This document shows, in pieces, positions 1-5,263 of a stretch of DNA of 5,263 nt. A model generated the notes under the pieces. That model was not told the origin of the DNA, made no database searches, and saw nothing but the letters and a program-made list of their open reading frames with translations. The translations under genes and the position numbers were made by a program. Within the stretch, counting starts at the first letter, position 1. Each line of letters opens with the position of its first letter. The DNA comes from Clostridiales bacterium (GTDB taxonomy: Bacteria; Bacillota; Clostridia; Lachnospirales; Lachnospiraceae), in NCBI GenBank assembly GCA_018369015.1, contig JAGZDD010000221.1, forward strand, positions 1-5,263. Reading direction: 5' to 3'.

Positions 1-12
1 ACCTCTCTGCAA

Positions 13-22
13 GCAAGCTTGC
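13..22. repeat. 10-bp perfect palindrome
   Basis: The bases GCAAGCTTGC form a perfect palindrome at the left end of a non-coding block that contains several inverted repeats. It is too short and too close to the window edge to assign a role. It may be part of the same structured intergenic element as the hairpins at 44-78 and 94-109. Confidence 0.4.
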
Positions 23-43
23 GGTCTACGCTGTGCTTCGGTC

Positions 44-86
44 GGCGCAGGGCAGACGTCCACCGGACGTCTTGCGCCAAGTTTTT
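44..86 (+). terminator. Probable rho-independent terminator of an upstream gene
   Basis: A long hairpin is visible. GGCGCA (44-49) pairs with TGCGCC (73-78), a 4-nt bulge GGGC follows (50-53), and AGACGTCC (54-61) pairs perfectly with GGACGTCT (65-72) around an ACC loop. Three bases after the stem comes a run of five T (82-86). This is the layout of an intrinsic terminator for a + strand gene ending left of the window. The T-run is short and offset, and the bulge is unusual, so a structured dispersed repeat is the main alternative. CTGTGC (31-36) can also pair with GCGCAG (45-50, one G-U), which would compete with the lower stem. Confidence 0.5.
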
Positions 87-93
87 GTCATTC

Positions 94-109
94 TCAGCCA
101 CATGGCTGA
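94..109. repeat. Short inverted repeat (hairpin)
   Basis: TCAGCC (94-99) pairs with GGCTGA (104-109) around an ACAT loop; the stem could close further to 7 bp. It follows the T-run of the terminator-like hairpin directly. No function can be assigned. With the palindrome at 13-22 and the hairpin at 44-78 it makes three inverted repeats within 100 bases, which is typical of an intergenic repeat element. Confidence 0.4.
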
Positions 110-149
110 ATAGTAACCCAAAATCGCCAGGAACGATGGGATTTTTGAC

Positions 150-178
150 TTTACGCCTATGTGTGGAAATGTTAAAAT
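150..178 (+). promoter_or_regulatory. Candidate sigma-A-type promoter of kinase 1
   Basis: The -10 candidate is TAAAAT (173-178, five of six consensus bases), preceded by TG at 170-171 as in an extended -10. Exactly 17 bp upstream lies TTTACG (150-155, four of six -35 bases). A better -35 match, TTGACT at 145-150, sits too far away (22 bp). Transcription would start near 185, giving a leader of about 155 nt before the ATG at 340. It is the best promoter seen upstream of the kinase pair, but it is a by-eye call. Confidence 0.45.
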
Positions 179-194
179 AAATATAGTTGTTTGG

Positions 195-231
195 GCCGGA
201 CGGCATAATTTTAACCGTTTGGCCGTCCGGC
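195..231 (+). promoter_or_regulatory. GC-rich 10-bp hairpin in the leader of kinase 1
   Basis: GCCGGACGGC (195-204) and GCCGTCCGGC (222-231) are perfect reverse complements separated by 17 AT-rich bases. The element lies about 10 bases after the predicted transcription start. No T-run follows on either strand, so it does not look like a terminator. It could be an operator for a dimeric regulator, a 5' RNA stability hairpin, or part of a cis-acting RNA. The inverted repeat is certain; its role is inference. Confidence 0.5.
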
Positions 232-290
232 TGATGGTTGGCTTTGGACCGTTACAGATGGATGAAAAGATGTCGCAATGATTTAATTTT

Positions 291-309
291 ATGCCGCGTT
301 TCGCGGTAT
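291..309 (+). promoter_or_regulatory. Second leader hairpin just upstream of the RBS
   Basis: CCGCG (294-298) and CGCGG (302-306) pair around a TTT loop. Flanking bases extend the stem to 8 bp with one G-U pair (291-298 with 302-309). It ends 17 bases before the Shine-Dalgarno of kinase 1 and has no T-run after it, so an effect on translation or mRNA stability is more likely than termination. The role is inferred. Confidence 0.4.
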
Positions 310-326
310 TATGACACAGAGCAGGC

Positions 327-331
327 AGGGA
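327..331 (+). promoter_or_regulatory. Ribosome binding site of kinase 1
   Basis: AGGGA lies 8 bases before the ATG at 340. This site decides the start: the longer in-frame option, TTG at 238, has no Shine-Dalgarno and would add 34 residues with no counterpart in the paralogue downstream. Confidence 0.75.
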
Positions 332-339
332 AATATAAA

Positions 340-3300
340 ATGGAAGCAGTAAAACTGGAAAATATATGGGAGGACTGGCATATTGAAGGCAAGCCTGTTG
401 GCGCAGGTTCTTTCGGTACAGTTTATAAGGCACACAAGCTGGACAAGGAAGGCTTTGGCCGGGATTATTATTCTGCGGTGAAGGTGATCCGGGTGCCTTC
501 GGATGATTCGGAAATACAGGGCTTTCTTGCTGATGGCATGAACCGCGGGGAAATTGCGGGCTACTATGAAAATGCCCTTAAAGGTCTGATTAGTGAAATT
601 GACCTCATGGAATCACTCAAGGGCGCCCCTAATATTGTAATTATTGAGGATTACAAAGTTGTAAAAAATGAAGATAATATCGGATGGACCATTTATATCC
701 GTATGGAGCTTTTAAAAAACCTGAATCAGTATCGTATTGAGCATCCTATGGAGATAAGGGATATTGTCCGTCTGGGAATTGATATATGTTCGGCGCTGGA
801 ATATTGTGGAAAAAAGAAGATTATTCACAGAGATATTAAGCCGGATAATATTTTTATTAACTCTTTTGGGGATTTTAAGCTTGGGGATTTTGGCATTGCA
901 AGACAGCTTGAAATGACCAACGCAAATCTTTCCCAGAAAGGAACAAGCGCTTATATGGCCCCAGAGATTTTCAGAAGAGAAACTTATAATTCCTCTGTTG
1001 ATATTTATTCTCTTGGAATGGTTTTGTACCGTTTGTTAAATGGCGGAATGCTGCCTTTTTTGCCGACCCACGCAGCAGGGCCGGAGGATGTTCAGACAGC
1101 CTTGGAGAAACGTCTGTCCGGCGAGCCTCTGCCTAAGCCAGCAGGGTGTGATCCGGCGCTTTTTTCAATTATTCAAAAGGCCTGCGACGCCAACATGTAT
1201 AAACGTTTTAAGAGCCCGGCGTTAATGAAATCAGAGCTTATGAAGTATCTTGAAGCGCTGCGGGAAAAGCCGGAAGAAAAGCCGGAAGGAGGTGTCTGCT
1301 GGTTTGGCCGCAATGACGGAACCTTTGAATCTGCCGCCAAGCTGCTGGGGAAAGACAAGGATGAAAAGGCTGCGGCCGCGAATAATTCCACGGATGAATT
1401 TGACGCTTCGGACGATAAAACCGTCCATATGTTTGTTGACTTTGACGCCGACAAAACCCGTGGAACCTGGGCGATGCCGGAAAAGGAGACGCAAAAGCCC
1501 GGTGAAAACGGGCCGGGGAATAGAAAACGTCAGGAACCGCAAATTGGGTCGGGCAGTCCGGCGGCCGGCCAGAACGGCCAGGCGGCCCGGAACGCTTTTT
1601 CTTATTCTCAGGGCGTAGGAGCGCCGCAGCAGATTGAAGACGAGTACCGGCAGTACCAGGAGCAGAAGAAAGCTATAGAAAATCAGCAGGCCCCAAATGG
1701 GCAGAAGCAGGCGAACGATCCGCAAGGGCGGGAGCAAAATCCCAAAGGGCAGGAAAACGTCCGGCAGGAGCAGGCAAAGCATACACAGGAGGCGGAAAAA
1801 GACTGGCAGGCGCAGCCTTCGGAAGATGCAGAAGCCAGGCGGCAAAAGCGGCTTGCAAAAGAACGCCTGCGCGAACAAAAGAAGCAAGAAGACAGACGCC
1901 GCGAAGAAAACCGTCAAATGGAGCAGCGGGCCGAACAAGAAAATCAAAAGAAAAAACGAAGGATTATTATTGGCTGCTGCTGCGGCGCGGCAGTGCTGGC
2001 CCTTGGCTTCTTTACAATTCCGGTATCTCTGAAGGATACATTATTTGATAAGCTGCGCTATGCGGCTGCGGATTCTTCGACCCGGGCAGAGCTTTATGTA
2101 AAAAAGGGCGATAACAGTGGCGGAAGTACGGCCATAGCTTATTATAAAAAAGCTCTGGAGGAAGACCCGGAGTGCCTGGAAGCTTTGATTGGGGCAGCGG
2201 ATTCCGCAAACGCTTATGATTGGGCCGAACAGCCGGACGCAAAAGACTATGACGATCAGGAATGGCTCAATTTGATTGAGATACTCACACAGATCGGAAC
2301 GCTTTTGGCAACACCGGATGAGGAGCAGCAGGAGGAAATTGCCGATAATGTGGACTTTGTCCTGTATTATGCTGAGGGCGGTGGTTATGATTTAGAAACA
2401 GCAATTTCTGATGGAAATCCCGAGGGCCTTGATCTTATGGCAGAGCTGACCGGCTGCTTTGCAAAGTATGATGAGGCGAACCAGGCGCTGAATGGGAAGG
2501 CAAGCATGAGTTCGGAAAAAGAATACCGTTATGAAGATGTTTTGCGCACGTTAAATGACAGCGGACAGTTCCCGGATATAGAAAAAGCACTTCTTTCCCA
2601 GGCGCTGGCCGAATTTCCGGAAAATACATATTTTTCTGACCGGCAGGCTCAGATTAATAATGATACGTTAGCCCAGCTTGACGCCTCCGTAGATGAGGCG
2701 CTTGCGGCAGGCGATACGGCGAAGGCTTATGAAATCTGCGCGTCCATGCAGGCGGTTGATGAAGGGTACTATAATGATACAAAGGCTAAAATTGACGACC
2801 AGGTATTAACAGCTACAGAAAATGCCATTAACGACGCCTTAAACCAGGGGAATGTCCAGGGCGCCTATGACCTTTGCGCGACGATGGAGAGCGTGAATGG
2901 CGACCGTTTTGCTGCGGCAAAGGCGAACATCCAGAATTTTGAAAATACCCAGAATTTTCTCAATTCCTTAAATGCGCTCATGGACGCCAGAGATTACGAG
3001 GGAATGAAAAATACGATCCAGTCGGACACGACCTACGCAGGGAATACCTACTATCTTGTGGACGGTATTTATAAGACAAGCGTGGAGAGCGGCACGGGCC
3101 TGATTTATGACAGCAACGGCATTTATTACGGAGCTATTGAAAATAATACCCGAAAGGGGCAGGGAAGCCAGTTCCGGCTGTATTCTAATGGATATTATGT
3201 GTTTTTGGAAGGCTCCTGGGATGGCCAGGCCAATGGGGAGTGTATCAAAATAGATTGGACTTCCGATGGAGAGCAGTATACGGTATCCGGCAATTTTACC

Positions 3301-3513
3301 GACGGTTATGAAAATGGAACAATGACCATTTCCTGGTCATCCGGAGGATATAACTGGACGTCTCAATATACGGCTGTTAATGGAGCGCTTCAGACCGATG
3401 GCTCAAAGTCCTCGGAAGGCAAATACATTTTTGCGACTGCTTATGCGGCAGACGGGGCGAGCGCCTGGTGGGAAACGGATGATCTTGAAGGGAAGGGAGT
3501 AAGAATCTATTAG
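340..3513 (+). CDS. Transmembrane Ser/Thr receptor-like kinase with TPR-like and MORN-like ectodomain
   Basis: This 1057-aa protein kinase should phosphorylate Ser/Thr using ATP on the cytoplasmic face. Kinase domain (about 13-305): Gly-loop GAGSFGTV (21-28), Lys48, helix-C Glu86, HRDIKPDN (163-170, Asp165 catalytic), DFG 183-185, APE 207-209, so it should be active; the HRD arginine implies activation-loop control. An insertion of about 25 residues precedes helix C. The linker (306-540) turns Q/E/K/R-rich and coiled-coil-like after about 430 and contains TVHMF (361-365). KKKRR then the membrane helix (about 542-562, with Cys546-548) predicts the C-terminus outside. The ectodomain has a TPR-like segment (about 580-625), about 46-residue helical repeats (780-895) and three MORN-like repeats (927-1003); no PASTA. 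The start at 340 has a Shine-Dalgarno and aligns residue for residue with the paralogue's MEDV start. It probably heads a two-gene kinase operon. Ligand and substrates are unknown. Confidence 0.93.
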   Translation: MEAVKLENIWEDWHIEGKPVGAGSFGTVYKAHKLDKEGFGRDYYSAVKVIRVPSDDSEIQGFLADGMNRGEIAGYYENALKGLISEIDLMESLKGAPNIVIIEDYKVVKNEDNIGWTIYIRMELLKNLNQYRIEHPMEIRDIVRLGIDICSALEYCGKKKIIHRDIKPDNIFINSFGDFKLGDFGIARQLEMTNANLSQKGTSAYMAPEIFRRETYNSSVDIYSLGMVLYRLLNGGMLPFLPTHAAGPEDVQTALEKRLSGEPLPKPAGCDPALFSIIQKACDANMYKRFKSPALMKSELMKYLEALREKPEEKPEGGVCWFGRNDGTFESAAKLLGKDKDEKAAAANNSTDEFDASDDKTVHMFVDFDADKTRGTWAMPEKETQKPGENGPGNRKRQEPQIGSGSPAAGQNGQAARNAFSYSQGVGAPQQIEDEYRQYQEQKKAIENQQAPNGQKQANDPQGREQNPKGQENVRQEQAKHTQEAEKDWQAQPSEDAEARRQKRLAKERLREQKKQEDRRREENRQMEQRAEQENQKKKRRIIIGCCCGAAVLALGFFTIPVSLKDTLFDKLRYAAADSSTRAELYVKKGDNSGGSTAIAYYKKALEEDPECLEALIGAADSANAYDWAEQPDAKDYDDQEWLNLIEILTQIGTLLATPDEEQQEEIADNVDFVLYYAEGGGYDLETAISDGNPEGLDLMAELTGCFAKYDEANQALNGKASMSSEKEYRYEDVLRTLNDSGQFPDIEKALLSQALAEFPENTYFSDRQAQINNDTLAQLDASVDEALAAGDTAKAYEICASMQAVDEGYYNDTKAKIDDQVLTATENAINDALNQGNVQGAYDLCATMESVNGDRFAAAKANIQNFENTQNFLNSLNALMDARDYEGMKNTIQSDTTYAGNTYYLVDGIYKTSVESGTGLIYDSNGIYYGAIENNTRKGQGSQFRLYSNGYYVFLEGSWDGQANGECIKIDWTSDGEQYTVSGNFTDGYENGTMTISWSSGGYNWTSQYTAVNGALQTDGSKSSEGKYIFATAYAADGASAWWETDDLEGKGVRIY
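925..959 (+). repeat. 35-bp exact repeat, copy 1 (activation segment)
   Basis: These 35 bases are identical to 4217-4251 in kinase 2 and encode NLSQKGTSAYM plus two bases of the next codon. Both flanking bases differ between copies. All 11 full codons are the same, whereas just upstream 7 of 20 codons for identical residues (DIKPDNIF and FGDFKLGDFGIA) differ. Confidence 0.9.
2677..3024 (+). repeat. Helical repeats of about 46 residues in the kinase 1 ectodomain
   Basis: Two copies are clear at protein level: one with AYEICASM at residue 796 and one with AYDLCATM at residue 842, a period of 46. Each has the order acidic helix, AL-x-x-G turn, AY-x-x-C-x-x-M helix, then an AK-containing helix. 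A third, degenerate copy (MDARDYEGMKNTI, residues 881-893) falls at nearly the same spacing. They resemble TPR-type alpha-hairpins and probably form a stalk or a peptide-binding surface outside the cell. The DNA is diverged, so this is an old duplication and not a slippage repeat. Confidence 0.65.
3118..3348 (+). repeat. Three MORN-like repeats in the kinase 1 C-terminus
   Basis: Residues 927-1003 hold three units of 26-27 residues with the pattern aromatic-x-G-x-(I/W/F), a polar stretch, then G-x-G or N-G, an aliphatic strand, and a closing G. Equivalent glycines fall at 931, 958 and 984, and at 940, 966 and 993. This is the spacing of MORN-type beta-hairpin repeats, though the motif is degenerate. 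They lie in the predicted extracytoplasmic part and are therefore candidates for ligand, lipid or wall-polymer contact. Confidence 0.6.
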
Positions 3514-3561
3514 TATAAAAAACGGCAGATGGCGGAGTGCATAAATCACAGGGCCATCCGG

Positions 3562-3602
3562 CTTCCATGCGTGGTAAAGCAGCGTACCGTGCGGTATGGA
3601 AG
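3562..3602 (+). promoter_or_regulatory. Intergenic stem-loop between the two kinases
   Basis: CTTCCAT (3562-3568) pairs with ATGGAAG (3596-3602), and GCGTGGTA (3569-3576) pairs with TACCGTGC (3585-3592, two G-U pairs) around an 8-nt loop. The only bulge is GGT at 3593-3595. The 15-bp stem is followed by just TTT (3603-3605), so it would be a poor full terminator. It could attenuate read-through, protect the processed upstream transcript, or set the ratio of the two kinases. Confidence 0.45.
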
Positions 3603-3622
3603 TTTGACCTAACATATGTAAC

Positions 3623-3630
3623 AGGAAGGA
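3623..3630 (+). promoter_or_regulatory. Ribosome binding site of kinase 2
   Basis: AGGAAGGA is a strong Shine-Dalgarno. Its second half (AAGGA, ending at 3630) is 7 bases before the ATG at 3638. Its first half is 5 bases before an in-frame ATG at 3632, which would add only Met-Asp. The start at 3638 is preferred because MEDVILENIW then aligns without gaps to MEAVKLENIW of kinase 1. Confidence 0.75.
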
Positions 3631-3637
3631 AATGGAT

Positions 3638-5263
3638 ATGGAAGATGTCATTTTAGAGAATATATGGGCCAACTGGCATATTGAAAAGCTCATTGGATCC
3701 GGCTCCTTCGGTTCCGTTTATATGGCCAGGCGCAGCGGATTTGGCTTTGAACATGACTTTTATTCAGCAGTTAAGGTTATTCGTGTTCCGGCGGACGACT
3801 CAGAGCTAAAAGGGCTGATGGCTGACGGAATGACAAAGGAGCAGGCACAGGCATACTATGACAGCGCCCTGAAAAATCTGGTGAAAGAGATTGAGCTTAT
3901 GGAGACTCTGAAAGGCTCTCCCAATATCGTGACCATTGAAGATTACGAGGTGCGAAAAAACGAAAGCGGGGTCGGCTGGACCATTTACATCCGCATGGAG
4001 CTTTTGAAAAATCTCAATCAGTACCGGACGGAACACCCTTTAAGCGTGGATGATATTGTCCGCCTTGGCATGGATATGTGTTCCGCTTTAGAATACTGTG
4101 TAAAGAAAAATATCGTTCACCGGGATATTAAGCCAGATAATATATTTGTCAACGAATTTGGTGATTTTAAGCTGGGCGATTTTGGAATCGCACGGAATCT
4201 GGAAATGACGGCGGCTAATCTTTCCCAGAAAGGAACAAGCGCTTATATGGCGCCGGAAATTTACCGGGGCGAGCCTTATAATGCCTCGGTTGATATTTAT
4301 TCTCTGGGAATTGTGCTTTACCGGCTTTTAAACCGGGGCCGCCTGCCCTTTATGCCGCCCTACCCAAAACCAATTTCCTATGAAGATACGGAAAATGCCA
4401 TGGCCAGGCGGCTTGCCGGCGAGCTTTTGCCGGAGCCGGCGCAGGGCGGGAAGCTGTTAGCGGATATTATCCGCAGGGCATGCAGTGCGGATATTAATTT
4501 CCGCTATCAAAATCCCACGGATATGAAAAATGATCTGTTCCGGTGGCAGGTGTCCGGACGTCATGTGCAGGCGGCAACGGCGCAGACCGGAACAATTCCT
4601 GTTATTCCCTCCGAAGACCTGGGAACCCATGGACAGGGCCGCGGCGCTTTGGCAGGAACGGAAAATGTACGGACAGATACGACCAGCGATTTTAATAAAA
4701 ATACGGGCAATAATGAGCATACAACGTATATGTTTGCCCAGAACGGTTCAAATACCCAGAGAAATATATGGGGGCCGGATGCAGACAGCCAGACGGTGCT
4801 TCGTTTTGGGCAGGAACCGCAAAATGGCTTTGGCGGTATGCAGGGCCGGAATATAGACCAAAATGGCAGGACACAAAATACAAGGCCGCAGGCGCCGAAT
4901 ATGACAGGGAACCAAAGGAGTGGCAAAAAAAGCGGCGGCTCTAAGGCATTACTGATTATTTTAAGCGCTGTCATTGGCGTGGTTGTCCTTTTTGCGGTTG
5001 TTTTTTTCCTTGTGCCGATAGGGAAAGAAACATTATTTAATAAGGTTATGTATAATATTTCCGATACAGATACCCGGTTTAACAGCGCAATGAAAAAGGC
5101 TGACGCGGCGTATAAGGAACAGGATTACGAGCAGGCGCTTTATTATTATGAGGATAAAGCCCTGAAAGAAAATCCAAGATCAATGGACGCCTGGATTGGC
5201 GTACTTAAATGCCACACCTCGGACACTTCGGTGCCTTTGGAGAAGATGTGGAAAAATATGCAG
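3638..5263 (+). CDS. Second transmembrane Ser/Thr receptor-like kinase, 3' end outside window
   Basis: This is a paralogue of the preceding kinase, with 542 codons visible and no stop before the window ends. The kinase domain (about 12-303) is complete: GSGSFGSV (20-27), Lys46, helix-C Glu84, HRDIKPDN (161-168, Asp163 catalytic), DFG 181-183, APE 205-207. It keeps the same pre-helix-C insertion and is 84% identical to kinase 1 over the 100 residues from DIVRLG to LPF. The linker (about 305-436) is N/G/Q/T-rich, without the charged coiled-coil of kinase 1, but retains TTYMF (362-366) and Trp378 and adds TVLRF (386-390). Basic residues (429-436) precede one membrane helix (about 437-459), giving a cytoplasmic kinase and an outside C-terminus. 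KETLFNK after the helix matches KDTLFDK of kinase 1, and a TPR-like pair (about 484-525) follows. The gene lies 124 bp downstream on the same strand, probably in one operon. What its sensor ends with cannot be seen. Confidence 0.93.
   Translation, partial: MEDVILENIWANWHIEKLIGSGSFGSVYMARRSGFGFEHDFYSAVKVIRVPADDSELKGLMADGMTKEQAQAYYDSALKNLVKEIELMETLKGSPNIVTIEDYEVRKNESGVGWTIYIRMELLKNLNQYRTEHPLSVDDIVRLGMDMCSALEYCVKKNIVHRDIKPDNIFVNEFGDFKLGDFGIARNLEMTAANLSQKGTSAYMAPEIYRGEPYNASVDIYSLGIVLYRLLNRGRLPFMPPYPKPISYEDTENAMARRLAGELLPEPAQGGKLLADIIRRACSADINFRYQNPTDMKNDLFRWQVSGRHVQAATAQTGTIPVIPSEDLGTHGQGRGALAGTENVRTDTTSDFNKNTGNNEHTTYMFAQNGSNTQRNIWGPDADSQTVLRFGQEPQNGFGGMQGRNIDQNGRTQNTRPQAPNMTGNQRSGKKSGGSKALLIILSAVIGVVVLFAVVFFLVPIGKETLFNKVMYNISDTDTRFNSAMKKADAAYKEQDYEQALYYYEDKALKENPRSMDAWIGVLKCHTSDTSVPLEKMWKNMQ
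4217..4251 (+). repeat. 35-bp exact repeat, copy 2 (activation segment)
   Basis: This is identical to 925-959 in kinase 1 and lies in the activation segment between DFG and APE. The identity stops abruptly at both ends. It may be a short gene-conversion tract or strong constraint acting on a small number of codons. Confidence 0.9.

Noticed and set aside
238..339. N-terminal extension of kinase 1 from TTG at 238
   Set aside because: It has no Shine-Dalgarno, overlaps the leader hairpin at 291-309, has no counterpart in kinase 2, and a good RBS precedes the ATG at 340.
26..433. Minus-strand open frame of 135 codons over the leader
   Set aside because: It spans the terminator-like hairpin, the promoter and the conserved Gly-loop coding region, and its protein shows no recognisable features.
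1231..1947. Minus-strand open frame of 238 codons
   Set aside because: It is antisense to the kinase domain end and the Q/E/K/R-rich linker; the Leu/Phe-rich product is the expected mirror of that codon bias.
1948..1957. A-run before the kinase 1 membrane helix as a programmed frameshift site
   Set aside because: The A6-C heptamer is not in the reading phase needed for -1 slippage, and the 0 frame continues through intact domains.
3485..3513. Possible promoter for kinase 2 (TTGAAG, 17 bp, TATTAG)
   Set aside because: Both boxes match only four of six bases and overlap the end of kinase 1; too weak to call.
3604..3609. TTGACC as a -35 box in front of kinase 2
   Set aside because: The matching -10 would fall on the Shine-Dalgarno, and no TATAAT-like sequence is there.
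4561..4974. Minus-strand open frame of 137 codons
   Set aside because: It is antisense to the kinase 2 linker, which is in frame with the intact kinase and membrane helix on the + strand.
1..5263. CRISPR array, tRNA, rRNA or transposase
   Set aside because: No regularly spaced direct repeats, clover-leaf sequences, rRNA-like stretches or transposase motifs were seen.

Overview
This window carries two transmembrane Ser/Thr (Hanks-type) receptor-like protein kinases in tandem on the + strand. They are clearly paralogues. The first is complete (340-3513, 1057 aa). The second starts at 3638 and runs off the right edge still open (542 codons visible). The moderate GC content, strong Shine-Dalgarno sites, a sigma-A-like promoter and this kinase subfamily suggest a Gram-positive Bacillota, most likely a clostridial gut-type organism (Lachnospiraceae-like). 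That assignment rests on family resemblance from memory and is not proven here.

Layout. Bases 1-146 are non-coding and rich in inverted repeats: a 10-bp palindrome, a long bulged hairpin followed by a T-run that looks like a rho-independent terminator for an upstream gene, and a short hairpin. The block could also be a dispersed intergenic repeat. A plausible promoter lies at 150-178 and would give a leader of about 155 nt. The leader holds a perfect 10-bp GC-rich hairpin (195-231) and a second hairpin (291-309) just before the ribosome binding site of kinase 1. The 124-nt gap between the kinases has no convincing promoter but contains a 15-bp bulged stem-loop (3562-3602), so the genes may be co-transcribed with attenuation between them.

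Both proteins share one plan: N-terminal cytoplasmic kinase domain with every catalytic motif intact, a low-complexity linker, one membrane segment, then an extracytoplasmic region that begins with a TPR-like helical segment. The kinase cores are nearly the same (84 of 100 residues identical from residue 141 to 240 of kinase 1), while the linkers differ strongly. Kinase 1 has a Q/E/K/R-rich coiled-coil-like linker; kinase 2 has an N/G/Q/T-rich one. The kinase 1 ectodomain carries about 46-residue helical repeats followed by three MORN-like repeats, and no PASTA domains. The second ectodomain is mostly outside the window.

Points of most interest: a short linear motif (T-x-x-M-F, then R and W at fixed spacing) kept in both otherwise unalignable linkers; the TPR-like plus MORN-like sensor module; a subfamily-specific insertion between the beta-3 lysine and helix C; and a 35-bp perfectly identical DNA tract in the two activation segments that may reflect gene conversion. 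The natural reading is a pair of envelope sensors with similar catalytic output and different inputs. Ligands and substrates cannot be read from the sequence.
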